A stretch of 45,500 nucleotides of DNA from an uncultured Collinsella sp. (GTDB taxonomy: Bacteria; Actinomycetota; Coriobacteriia; Coriobacteriales; Coriobacteriaceae), in the NCBI GenBank assembly GCA_900541245.1, contig UQIS01000016.1:1-45500 (forward strand), in the 5' to 3' direction. Position numbers and translations under genes: made by a program. Below, one piece after another: positions 10,586 to 17,677 of the stretch. Below the pieces are notes generated by a model that was not told where the DNA came from, searched no databases, and was given only the letters and a program-made list of their open reading frames with translations. Position 1 is the stretch's first letter; each line of letters opens with the position of its first letter.

Positions 10586-11839
10586 ATGGAAAGACGCGAA
10601 CATACATACGGTTATGAGGATGCCATGGGCGTCACGCCGCCTCCCTGGACGGGTCCGGCGGTGGGCCTGATGGACCTTGATGCGTTTTTTGCGAGCGTGG
10701 AGATGCTCGATCATCCCGAATGGCGCGGCAAGCCGCTCATCGTGGGCGGAGACGCCGATTCGCGTGGCGTCGTGTCCACGTGTTCATATGAGGCACGTCG
10801 CTTTGGCGTGCACTCTGCCATGGCCTCGGCCGAGGCGCAGCGCTTGTGCCCGCAAGCCATTTGGACGCATGGGCATTTTGATCGCTATCGTGAGGTCAGC
10901 GCGCAGGTCATGGCAATTCTCGCCGACGAGACCCCGCGCGTTGAACGCGTATCCATCGACGAAGCCTTTATCGATATCACACCGGGCCGCTTTGCGCCCG
11001 AAGACCCGATGCTGGTTGCGCGGCGTATAAGCGACCGCGTGGCAGCGCTGGGAGTGACGTGCTCCATTGGCGTGGGCTGCAACAAGACGGTCGCAAAGAT
11101 CGCAAGCGAGCGGGATAAGCCGTTTGGGCTGACCATCGTGCGCCCCGGAACCGAGCAGCGCTTTTTGGCCGCACTGCCGGTATCTGCCATGAGCGGCATC
11201 GGGCGCTCGGCCGAGGAGCGACTGCGCCGCATGCGCATCTACACCCTCGGCGAGCTATCACGTGCACCGGAATCCACCTTGGCCTCTATTTTTGGCGTCA
11301 ACGGCGAACGCATGCGCCAGCGTGCGCTGGGACTCGAAATCTCCGAAGTCACGAGCCTCGATGAAGAGCGAGAGGTCAAGTCGGTCAGCAATGAACGCAC
11401 CTTTGCTAAAGATCTGACTGAGCGTGGGGATATTGAGGCGGCAATTGCGCTGTTGGGAGAGTCAGTGGGACGCCGCCTGCGCCGTCAGGGGCTGACGGGC
11501 GCCACGGTAACGCTCAAGCTTAAGTATTCGTATGGAAGCGGTCGCTCGGCACAGCGCCGACTGCTTCATCCGACCGACGATGAGAACATCTTCGTGGCGG
11601 TTGCGCTCGAACTGCTCGACAACATCTGGCAGGAAGGCATGCATGTTCGCTTAGCAGGCATCGGCATGAGCGATTTCGACCACCAAGGCGGGATCCAAAC
11701 CGACCTGTTCTGCGAAGTCGACGACCGCGGAGCCCAATCCAGCGACCGACGCGACCTCTCCGTCGCTATCGACGCCGTCCGAGACAAATTCGGCGACACC
11801 GCCCTTTCCTTCGGCCGCCAATCCCGCTTCAACGATTAA
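10586..11839 (+). CDS. dinB: DNA polymerase IV (Y family)
   Basis: Error-prone translesion polymerase that extends past damaged bases. Up to 417 residues. Catalytic palm motifs are GLMDLDAFFASVE (metal-binding aspartates, residues about 28-40) and RVSIDEAFIDIT (about 119-130). A helix-hairpin-helix region GIGRSAEERLRRMRIYTLGELS and the little-finger domain follow. The C-terminus FGRQSRFND lacks an obvious clamp-binding QxxLF, although DLF in QTDLFCEVDD could serve. Start: either ATG 10586, placed right at the predicted transcript start, or ATG 10625 with a Shine-Dalgarno. The conserved protein begins after both. It is a lone gene, divergent from rpsP. Confidence 0.95.
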   Translation: MERREHTYGYEDAMGVTPPPWTGPAVGLMDLDAFFASVEMLDHPEWRGKPLIVGGDADSRGVVSTCSYEARRFGVHSAMASAEAQRLCPQAIWTHGHFDRYREVSAQVMAILADETPRVERVSIDEAFIDITPGRFAPEDPMLVARRISDRVAALGVTCSIGVGCNKTVAKIASERDKPFGLTIVRPGTEQRFLAALPVSAMSGIGRSAEERLRRMRIYTLGELSRAPESTLASIFGVNGERMRQRALGLEISEVTSLDEEREVKSVSNERTFAKDLTERGDIEAAIALLGESVGRRLRRQGLTGATVTLKLKYSYGSGRSAQRRLLHPTDDENIFVAVALELLDNIWQEGMHVRLAGIGMSDFDHQGGIQTDLFCEVDDRGAQSSDRRDLSVAIDAVRDKFGDTALSFGRQSRFND

Positions 11840-11874
11840 CCGCCTTTGGGCAAAAAGAAAGCCGGGCAGCTGCG

Positions 11875-11910
11875 AAAGATTATTCTAGGACGGGGATTTT
11901 TTAATCATTT
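11875..11910. repeat. REP-like palindrome, left copy
   Basis: An imperfect palindrome (arms AAAGATTA and TAATCATTT) with loop core TTCTAGGACGGGGAT. It is related in inverted orientation to the element at 12761-12796: 22 of 27 core bases agree. It lies just past the 3' end of the transposase gene, as expected for REP elements linked with this transposase type. Confidence 0.6.
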
Positions 11911-11916
11911 GGAGCG

Positions 11917-12657
11917 TCATTTCGCCCTTTGAATGATATTGGTCCCAATTCCCGTCAGACGCGAAATCTGGTCAATCGTAAACCCCCGATGCCTCAACAC
12001 TGCCAGAAGACGATTTCGCTCTGATTTCGGCAAAGTTTTAAGCTGATAAGGCTCATGCGGAGCCAAAAGAGCCCGGGCAACTTCCAGCGCATCCATATCG
12101 GAGATATGCTTACCTTCGGGCATAAAATAGGGATTAGGCTTGCCGTCGGTACTCGAAAGATAAAACGCTTCCGTACCCCCAAACAGATTGAGAATACCTT
12201 CACAATCACAAATTTCGGGATGAGAGAAATACTCATGGAAGCTGCTCCAGCGATACAGAGGAGCAGAAGAAATACCTGCTTTTGCAGGATTATCGTGTAT
12301 GTATCGGACGCAACGGAGCAGCTGTTTGTCGTCAGAAATGATCACACTCTTGAATCGTTCCTGGAACACCGGTCCGCGGCGGCCGGTTTTTTGATTGAAG
12401 TGTTTCGCATATGCCGTATCAATCGCATGCATAGCAACGCTCATCTGATTATCGAGATCATCAAATAGCAGGTGAACATGATTGTCCATGAGGCACCAGG
12501 CAAGAAGACGAATATGAGCGGACGTAAATCGTCTGTTCAATAGATTGAGAAAATAAAGGCGATCGTCATCGTCTTCGAAGATCAGCTGGCCAGCACAGCC
12601 CTTGAGCATGACGTGATAATGGCCGAGTTCGGACAACGCACGGGCAACACGAGTCAT
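11917..12657 (-). CDS. REP-associated tyrosine transposase (IS200/Y1 type)
   Basis: Single-strand DNA transposase of the Y1 (HuH) family, RAYT subgroup, thought to move or spread palindromic REP elements rather than itself. The predicted product has 246 residues. The metal-binding HuH motif is CLMDNHVHLLF, and the catalytic tyrosine region is CVRYIHDNPAKAGI. GPVFQERFKS between them is typical. The C-terminus (RGFTIDQISRLTGIGTNIIQRA) is a helix-turn-helix. The open frame reaches 12762, but the first 35 codons are unlike the family, and AGGGAGGG lies 5 bases before ATG 12657, so I start there. The coding stretch is visibly lower in GC than its neighbours, which suggests recent arrival. It is flanked by matching palindromes. 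Confidence 0.88.
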   Translation of the reverse strand: MTRVARALSELGHYHVMLKGCAGQLIFEDDDDRLYFLNLLNRRFTSAHIRLLAWCLMDNHVHLLFDDLDNQMSVAMHAIDTAYAKHFNQKTGRRGPVFQERFKSVIISDDKQLLRCVRYIHDNPAKAGISSAPLYRWSSFHEYFSHPEICDCEGILNLFGGTEAFYLSSTDGKPNPYFMPEGKHISDMDALEVARALLAPHEPYQLKTLPKSERNRLLAVLRHRGFTIDQISRLTGIGTNIIQRAK

Positions 12658-12700
12658 CGAAACCCTCCCTTCCAAGGATGCAGTAGTCACAGCATACAAA

Positions 12701-12750
12701 AGGAAAGGAAGAAAAGGGCCGAACCGCCCAACAAAGGTGAGCGGTTCGGC
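12701..12750 (-). terminator. Intrinsic terminator of the obgE-rsfS operon
   Basis: A perfect 10-bp inverted repeat GCCGAACCGC / GCGGTTCGGC (12718-12727 and 12741-12750) is followed on the minus strand by CCTTTTCTTCCTTTCC. It lies 45 bases after the rsfS stop and before the transposase start, so it should separate the two. Confidence 0.65.
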
Positions 12751-12760
12751 AAACGGTAGC

Positions 12761-12796
12761 AATGATTATTTTATCCCCGTCCCAGAAAAATCATTT
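12761..12796. repeat. REP-like palindrome, right copy
   Basis: Palindrome with arms AATGATTATTTT and AGAAAAATCATT (10 of 12 complementary) around ATCCCCGTCCC. It is inverted with respect to the copy at 11875-11910. Its last bases overlap the rsfS stop codon (12795-12797). Confidence 0.6.
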
Positions 12797-13250
12797 AGAG
12801 GAGGTCGAGGGGAAGCTGGGGGGCGTCTCCCCAGAGTTTCTCGAGGCGGTAGAAGTCGCGGGCTTCGGGAGTGAAGACGTGGACGACAACCGAACCGTAG
12901 TCCATGAGCATCCAGGTCTTCTGCTCGCGGCCCTCGATGGAAAACGGATGCTCGCCGCAAGCCTCGGCGACCTTCTCCTCGATCTCGTCGACAATTGAAT
13001 CGACCTGGCGGTTGTTGGCACCGGTGGCAAGCACAAAGTAGTCGCACACATCGGAAAGCTCGGTCAGGTCGAGCACCTGAACGTCCTCGCCCTTCTTGTC
13101 GTAGGCGGCCTGCGCGGCGGCGCGGGCGACATCCTCGGCGGCGACACCGCTCGCGGACAGCGAGGCGGCAGTGCGGTCGGACGTGGCGGCGAAGCTCTTG
13201 TGCTCCACGCGTTCAAGAATCTGCTCGTCGGTCATGGTCTCGTCGGCCAT
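12795..13250 (-). CDS. rsfS: Ribosome silencing factor RsfS
   Basis: RsfS (Iojap family) binds L14 on the 50S subunit and blocks joining with 30S when nutrients are short. The protein has 151 residues. The family core begins near residue 42 (ARAAAQAAYDKKGEDVQVLDLTELSDVCDYFVLATG) and ends with WMLMDYGSVVVHVFTPEARDFYRLEKLWGDAP. The first 40 residues are an extra, low-complexity stretch not needed for the fold; most relatives are 105-120 residues long. It is the last gene of obgE-nadD-yqeK-rsfS, 27 bases after yqeK. The REP-like palindrome replaces the bases around the stop codon. Confidence 0.95.
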   Translation of the reverse strand: MADETMTDEQILERVEHKSFAATSDRTAASLSASGVAAEDVARAAAQAAYDKKGEDVQVLDLTELSDVCDYFVLATGANNRQVDSIVDEIEEKVAEACGEHPFSIEGREQKTWMLMDYGSVVVHVFTPEARDFYRLEKLWGDAPQLPLDLL

Positions 13251-13277
13251 GGAATACCTCTTTCTAGACAGCCCGAG

Positions 13278-13886
13278 CTAGCGCAGCTGGGCGTAATGGT
13301 TGTAAATCGTAATAGCCGTGGGATAAAGATAGCGCCCGGACTGGATCACATAGACCAGACCCTGCGCAAAACAGGAGAAGAACAACTCATCGAGCGTCGA
13401 CTCCCCCACCATCTCGCGCAGGGCATGCGCATAGTCGCCGTGGCGGTTGGGCTCGATGGCATCGGCCACAAAGACCACCATATCGAGCGGCGTCATGTCG
13501 CAGTCACCCACGGTGTGACGGTCGACAGCCTGGAAAACGGCCGGCGACAACTCGGGGAAAAGCTGCGGAAGCTCATAGGCGGCAACAGGGCCATGCAAAA
13601 GCGGCGTCGCGGCGGAAGGAGAGCCGGCAATCTTAATGCCGTAATGCAGAGCGCGCGTGACCAGCTCGTCGTCGGAGAGCACTTTGTCCCAGTCATGGAT
13701 CAGGCCGGCGGCAGCGGCATCAAAGCGGTCAACGCCGTAGACCTCGGCCAGATGAAGTGCGGTCTCGGCAACACCCAGCGAATGCACATAGCGCTTGCGC
13801 TTATCCTTCATGCGAACATCGAGCAGTTCTTGAATGCGCTTGAGCAGTGCGCGCTCATCGCCCTCAAACTGATCCTCTACCGACAA
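13278..13886 (-). CDS. yqeK: HD-domain hydrolase YqeK (likely Ap4A hydrolase)
   Basis: YqeK proteins are metal-dependent HD hydrolases that split diadenosine tetraphosphate into two ADP. The protein has 202 residues. Metal ligands are seen in RYVHSLGVAETA, GLIHDWDK, LLHGPVAAYEL and VFVADAIEPNR, in the family order. The start is TTG at 13886 with a GGGGG run 7 bases upstream; no better start exists in the frame. It follows nadD by 12 bases and precedes rsfS, the standard Gram-positive order. Confidence 0.92.
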   Translation of the reverse strand: MSVEDQFEGDERALLKRIQELLDVRMKDKRKRYVHSLGVAETALHLAEVYGVDRFDAAAAGLIHDWDKVLSDDELVTRALHYGIKIAGSPSAATPLLHGPVAAYELPQLFPELSPAVFQAVDRHTVGDCDMTPLDMVVFVADAIEPNRHGDYAHALREMVGESTLDELFFSCFAQGLVYVIQSGRYLYPTAITIYNHYAQLR

Positions 13887-13898
13887 CGTAGACCCCCA

Positions 13899-14576
13899 TC
13901 ACTCAAAATCTTCTTGGCCCAAATCGGCATATAGCCTGCGTTTGCGAATGTAGCCAAGCACGGACTCGCTCGTAAGATAGCGCACGCTCATGCCGCGGGC
14001 AACTCGCTTACGAATGTTCGTCGAGCTGATCGCCAGCGCCGGAATCTGAATATAGCGCACGTCGAACGGCAGCCCCGACTCTTTGATTCGGGCACGCGCC
14101 GTATCGATATCAAAGCCCGGTCGCGTCGCCGCAATAAAGGTAGCAAGCTCAGAGATTCGTTCGGCATCATGCCAGGTCACGATATCGATAATCGCGTCGG
14201 CGCCCGTAATAAAGTAGAGCTTTACCTGCGGCGGGTAAAAGTCGCGAAGGGCATGAAGCGTATCGGCCGTATAGGTTACGCCCGGGCGGTCGATCTCGAA
14301 CCGACTCGCCAAAAAGGCCGGGTTCGCGGCGGTGGCGAGGACCGTCATGGCATAACGGTCCTCGGCAGGCGTCACCGGCTTGTCAAGCTTAAAGGCGGGA
14401 GACCCTGCCGGCATAAAGAGCACAGCGTCCAAGTCGAGCGACTCGCGCGCCTGCTCGGCGGTCACCAGGTGCCCGTAATGGATGGGATCAAAGGTGCCAC
14501 CCATAATGCCGAGCCTAAACTCCTGCCCGTCCTCTAGAGGAAGCTCGGGCAGACCGATTCCACCGCGCAGCGACAT
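13899..14576 (-). CDS. nadD: Nicotinate-nucleotide adenylyltransferase
   Basis: Joins nicotinic acid mononucleotide and ATP to give deamido-NAD, the shared step of NAD synthesis. The protein has 225 residues. The nucleotidyl-transferase signature is GIMGGTFDPIHYGHL (residues about 23-37), and the ATP-binding ISSTNIRKRV lies near 187. About 20 residues precede the first strand, longer than usual; an internal start is possible but no other ATG sits nearby. It starts 3 bases after the obgE stop, so translation is coupled. Confidence 0.97.
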   Translation of the reverse strand: MSLRGGIGLPELPLEDGQEFRLGIMGGTFDPIHYGHLVTAEQARESLDLDAVLFMPAGSPAFKLDKPVTPAEDRYAMTVLATAANPAFLASRFEIDRPGVTYTADTLHALRDFYPPQVKLYFITGADAIIDIVTWHDAERISELATFIAATRPGFDIDTARARIKESGLPFDVRYIQIPALAISSTNIRKRVARGMSVRYLTSESVLGYIRKRRLYADLGQEDFE

Positions 14577-14579
14577 GGC

Positions 14580-16046
14580 TTACTCGCCCTCCGAGGTCTC
14601 GGCATCGTCCGCGGCATCCACCGCATCGACAACCTCGACGCCCTCATCCGCAGCATCGGTCACGTCAATGGCCTCAACGGCAACGTCCTCGCCAGCATCC
14701 TCGAGCTCCTCGTACTCCGAGAAGTCCTCAGCGCCCTCAAAGTCAAAGGCGCGCTGGCAAATGCGGACCTCGTCGCCCGCACGGCAACCGGCCTTCTCGA
14801 GCGCGTCGTCAACACCCATACGCGCAAACTTATGCTGCAGGTAAATGACGGCTTCTTCGTTTTCCCAGTCGGTCTGAATGACCATGCGCTCGATGGCACG
14901 ACCGACCACGCGGAAGGCACCGGGCTCTTCCTGGACAATGCGGAAACGCTTCTCACGCTGCAGGCGGCGGCGCTCCCACTCATCGTCGCGCAGGTCGACC
15001 GGTTCATCGGAGACAGCCAACTCGGCGCGCAGCTTAGCCACCTGCTCGCCCACGGCAAGCATCAGCGTGTTGAGGCCGGCGCCCGTAACAGCAGACACGG
15101 CAAAGAACATATGTCCATCGTCGAGCGCTGCGCGCTTGAGGTCGGCAATCTTGTCGGCCGTGCCCGGCGCATCGCACTTGTTGGCGACGACAATCTGCGG
15201 ACGCTCCGAAAGCTCGGCGCCATACTGCTCGAGCTCGCGGTTGATGATGCGATAGTCCTCAACCGGATCGCGATCCTCAAAACCGCCCGTCATGTCGACG
15301 ACATGCATGATCAGGGCCGTACGCTCAATGTGGCGCAAGAACTGGTGACCCAGGCCCTTGCCCTCGCTCGCGCCCTCGATAAGACCGGGGACGTCGGCAA
15401 CGACGTAAGAATATTCGCCGGCACGCACCATGCCCAGATTGGGCACGAGTGTGGTAAACGGGTAGTCAGCAATCTTGGGGCGGGCGGCACTCATGCGCGC
15501 AATGAGCGATGACTTACCCACCGAGGGAAAGCCCACGAGTGCGGCATCGGCCATAAGCTTCATCTCGAGCTCAATCCAGTGCTCCTCGGCCGGCTCGCCT
15601 AGCTGGGCAAAGGCCGGAGCGCGGCGCACCGACGTCACAAAGTGGGTATTGCCCAGACCGCCGGCACCACCGGGCGCCACGACGACGTGCTCGCCGTCGT
15701 GCACCAGGTCGGCAATCTCGAACATCGGTGTCTGCGTCTCGGGGTCGAGCTCGCGCACCACGGTGCCCATAGGGACCTTGAGAATCAGGTCCTCGCCGCT
15801 CTTACCGTTACGACGGGCACCCTGCCCGTGCGTGCCGCGCTCGGCGCGGAAGTGATGCTTAAAGCGGTAATCGATCAACGAAGACAGCTGGGCATCGGCC
15901 TGGATGACGACATTGCCGCCACGACCGCCGTCGCCGCCATCGGGGCCGCCCTTGGGGACAAATGCCTCGCGCCTAAACGACATGCATCCGGCTCCGCCGT
16001 CGCCGCCGCACACGTTAATGCGGCTGATATCGGTGAACTGTGACAA
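14580..16046 (-). CDS. obgE: GTPase Obg (ribosome assembly)
   Basis: Obg is an essential GTPase for 50S assembly that also links to the stringent response. The protein has 488 residues. The glycine-rich Obg fold occupies residues 1-158 (GGDGGAGCMSFRREAFVPKGGPDGGDGG). The G domain has P-loop GFPSVGKSSLI, switch DVPGLIEGA and NKCD-type ANKCDAPG. The C-terminal OCT domain (about 355-435) is present. The last 50 residues are strongly acidic. The gene is separated from rpmA by a terminator and starts the obgE-nadD-yqeK-rsfS operon, preceded by TAGGAGGCG. Confidence 0.97.
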   Translation of the reverse strand: MSQFTDISRINVCGGDGGAGCMSFRREAFVPKGGPDGGDGGRGGNVVIQADAQLSSLIDYRFKHHFRAERGTHGQGARRNGKSGEDLILKVPMGTVVRELDPETQTPMFEIADLVHDGEHVVVAPGGAGGLGNTHFVTSVRRAPAFAQLGEPAEEHWIELEMKLMADAALVGFPSVGKSSLIARMSAARPKIADYPFTTLVPNLGMVRAGEYSYVVADVPGLIEGASEGKGLGHQFLRHIERTALIMHVVDMTGGFEDRDPVEDYRIINRELEQYGAELSERPQIVVANKCDAPGTADKIADLKRAALDDGHMFFAVSAVTGAGLNTLMLAVGEQVAKLRAELAVSDEPVDLRDDEWERRRLQREKRFRIVQEEPGAFRVVGRAIERMVIQTDWENEEAVIYLQHKFARMGVDDALEKAGCRAGDEVRICQRAFDFEGAEDFSEYEELEDAGEDVAVEAIDVTDAADEGVEVVDAVDAADDAETSEGE

Positions 16047-16061
16047 CAGAATCGCCTCCTA

Positions 16062-16106
16062 CAAAAAAGAGGGAGACCCTTGAATCCTAAAACTCAAGTG
16101 CCTCCC
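16062..16106 (-). terminator. Intrinsic terminator after rpmA
   Basis: Stem GGGAG-GCACTTGA with TCAAGGGT-CTCCC, loop GTTTTAGGAT, followed by TCTTTTTTG. It lies between rpmA and obgE, so obgE expression relies on read-through or on a promoter within the short gap. Confidence 0.85.
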
Positions 16107-16131
16107 ACATATGTGCTCTATGAAGGGTGAA

Positions 16132-16389
16132 TTACGCGTTCGCGAGCGGGCGTACGCTGACCCTGTGCTTGATACCCTTGTGGAACTCAACGGTACCGTC
16201 GACCAGCGCGAACAGCGTGTCGTCCTTGCCACGGCCAACGTTCTCACCCGGGTGGATGTGAGTGCCGTGCTGACGGACGAGAATCGTGCCCGTGGTTACC
16301 GTCTGGCCGGCATAGCGCTTCGTGCCAAGGCGCTGACCGCGGGAGTCACGGCCATTACGGGAGGAACCGAGTCCTTTTTTGTGTGCCAT
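16132..16389 (-). CDS. rpmA: 50S ribosomal protein L27
   Basis: L27 reaches the peptidyl-transferase centre through its N-terminus. The protein has 85 residues, with opening MAHKKGLGSSRNGRDSRGQRLG. There is no cleavable extension of the kind found in Firmicutes, so no Prp protease is required. It follows rplU by 33 bases and is closed by a terminator. Confidence 0.98.
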   Translation of the reverse strand: MAHKKGLGSSRNGRDSRGQRLGTKRYAGQTVTTGTILVRQHGTHIHPGENVGRGKDDTLFALVDGTVEFHKGIKHRVSVRPLANA

Positions 16390-16422
16390 TGTGTATACCT
16401 ACTCTTTCGTTACGAGTGTAAT

Positions 16423-16797
16423 CTACTCGGCGACGGGAGCCTCGGCAACAGCCTCGGCCTCTGCCTTGACAGCCTTCTTGGCGCGGGACGTAGCCTGGAC
16501 CTTCACGATCTTCAGCTTGGTGAGCTGCTGACGGTGACCCTTCAGACGACGATAGCGCTTACGCTTGTGGAACTTGAAGACCAGCTGCTTCTCGCCCTTG
16601 AACAGCTCAACGATCTGAGCGGTAACCTTGGCCTTGGCCAGCTTGTCGGGATCGGTGACGATCTTCTTACCATCGTTGAGGAAGATGACCGGCAGGGTGA
16701 CCTTGTCGCCCTCATTGCCCTCGATCTTCTCGACGGTGATGACATCGTCGGTGGCGACCTTGTACTGCTTGCCGCCCGTGTTAACGATTGCGTACAT
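16423..16797 (-). CDS. rplU: 50S ribosomal protein L21
   Basis: L21 binds 23S rRNA domain V region together with L20. The start is set at ATG 16797 (MYAIVNTGGKQYKV, the family opening) rather than the GTG/ATG frame extension to 16818; GAAGGGCAAG lies upstream. The protein has 124 residues. The family core ends near residue 100 (GHRQQLTKLKIVKVQA), followed by an alanine/lysine-rich tail (SRAKKAVKAEAEAVAEAPVAE). Confidence 0.97.
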   Translation of the reverse strand: MYAIVNTGGKQYKVATDDVITVEKIEGNEGDKVTLPVIFLNDGKKIVTDPDKLAKAKVTAQIVELFKGEKQLVFKFHKRKRYRRLKGHRQQLTKLKIVKVQATSRAKKAVKAEAEAVAEAPVAE

Positions 16798-16839
16798 GTT
16801 TACTTGCCCTTCATGCATCAGTTAGTGCAACAGCCGAAT

Positions 16840-16868
16840 ATAGTAGCAGGCGAAAATACCCCCGTCAA
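16840..16868 (-). promoter_or_regulatory. Promoter of rplU-rpmA
   Basis: Minus strand -35 TTGACG (16863-16868) and -10 TACTAT (16840-16845), 17 bases apart. The -35 overlaps the stop codon of the upstream radical-SAM-linked gene, so the ribosomal genes have their own promoter despite the close spacing. Confidence 0.65.
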
Positions 16869-17677
16869 CGAGTATGTGGAGCAAATCCACAAGTTCGCAC
16901 AGGTATGGGGCTGACGAGTCGGCCCTCGTCGTCCTCGCATGCTTGATTCTGACGCTCGACATCGTAGGAGCAGATGGTCACGAGGTCTTGCATACCGGTG
17001 GAAACAATAGGTGCATCCACGCCCGGGGTCAAGCCCTGCAACAAAACATCAGCAGCGGAAAGCAAAATTTCCGGACGCATGGAGCCTTCGTTGTCGGCAT
17101 GGGTGTCGAGCATGAGCACCAAATGGTCCGGGCGCTCCCCCGCCGTGAGCTCATAGTCCACGAGCGTGTGATCCAAATCCAAGCGCTTGCTCTTTTTTCC
17201 GCGCGCGTAGTCGATGCCATGATCCGCGCGCAGCGTGTCGATCGCACGACGCACCTCGTCGGCGCTTGCGGGCGCCTCGGGATCCAAGTGCAGGTCGATG
17301 CGATACGACAGGCGCGTGAGCTGCGCCGTCAACGCCGGCGTGCGCACGTCGATGTACGCCGCCTCGATGGGCGCCAGATCGGCCGGAGACGCCGCAGCCA
17401 GGCGCCCAAACGCCTCGTCGAGCGCCACGAACTCGGTCATAAACAGGTCATACCACTCGCAGGTCGACGACGTACCAACCGGTAGCGCCGAAGAGAAGCC
17501 CACGCGCATGTGCGGAGAGAAGCCCTGCGTGACGGCATAGGGAAGTCCCGCACGGCGCACGATGCGCTCAATGGTATGGATCACTTCGAGATGGCCCAGG
17601 TACTTAAGGCGATCGCGCTTGCCATAGCGAACACGAAGCCTAAAGAGCGAGGGGTTGTCGGTCAGGCGCTCACTCAT
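16865..17677 (-). CDS. Radical-SAM-linked protein, DUF2344 (TIGR03936 type)
   Basis: A protein of 270 residues with no known reaction. The N-terminal stretch LRVRYGKRDRLKYLGHLEVIHTIERIVRRAGLPYAVTQGFSPHMRVGFSSALPVG is the hallmark of DUF2344, which is almost always paired with or fused to a large radical SAM protein of the kind encoded just upstream. Its start overlaps that gene's stop by 4 bases (ATGA), so the two are translated together. No cysteine cluster or membrane segment is seen. Role inferred: partner or substrate-binding module, perhaps in RNA modification, given the frequent link to rplU and ribonuclease genes. Confidence 0.9.
   Translation of the reverse strand: MSERLTDNPSLFRLRVRYGKRDRLKYLGHLEVIHTIERIVRRAGLPYAVTQGFSPHMRVGFSSALPVGTSSTCEWYDLFMTEFVALDEAFGRLAAASPADLAPIEAAYIDVRTPALTAQLTRLSYRIDLHLDPEAPASADEVRRAIDTLRADHGIDYARGKKSKRLDLDHTLVDYELTAGERPDHLVLMLDTHADNEGSMRPEILLSAADVLLQGLTPGVDAPIVSTGMQDLVTICSYDVERQNQACEDDEGRLVSPIPVRTCGFAPHTR

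Noticed and set aside
10590..10615. LexA/SOS box near dinB (GAAC followed by GGTT)
   Set aside because: Half-sites are not in the right order or spacing for a Gram-positive LexA palindrome.
12658..12762. Extended N-terminus of the transposase
   Set aside because: It covers the rsfS terminator hairpin and is unlike the family; AGGGAGGG precedes the inner ATG.
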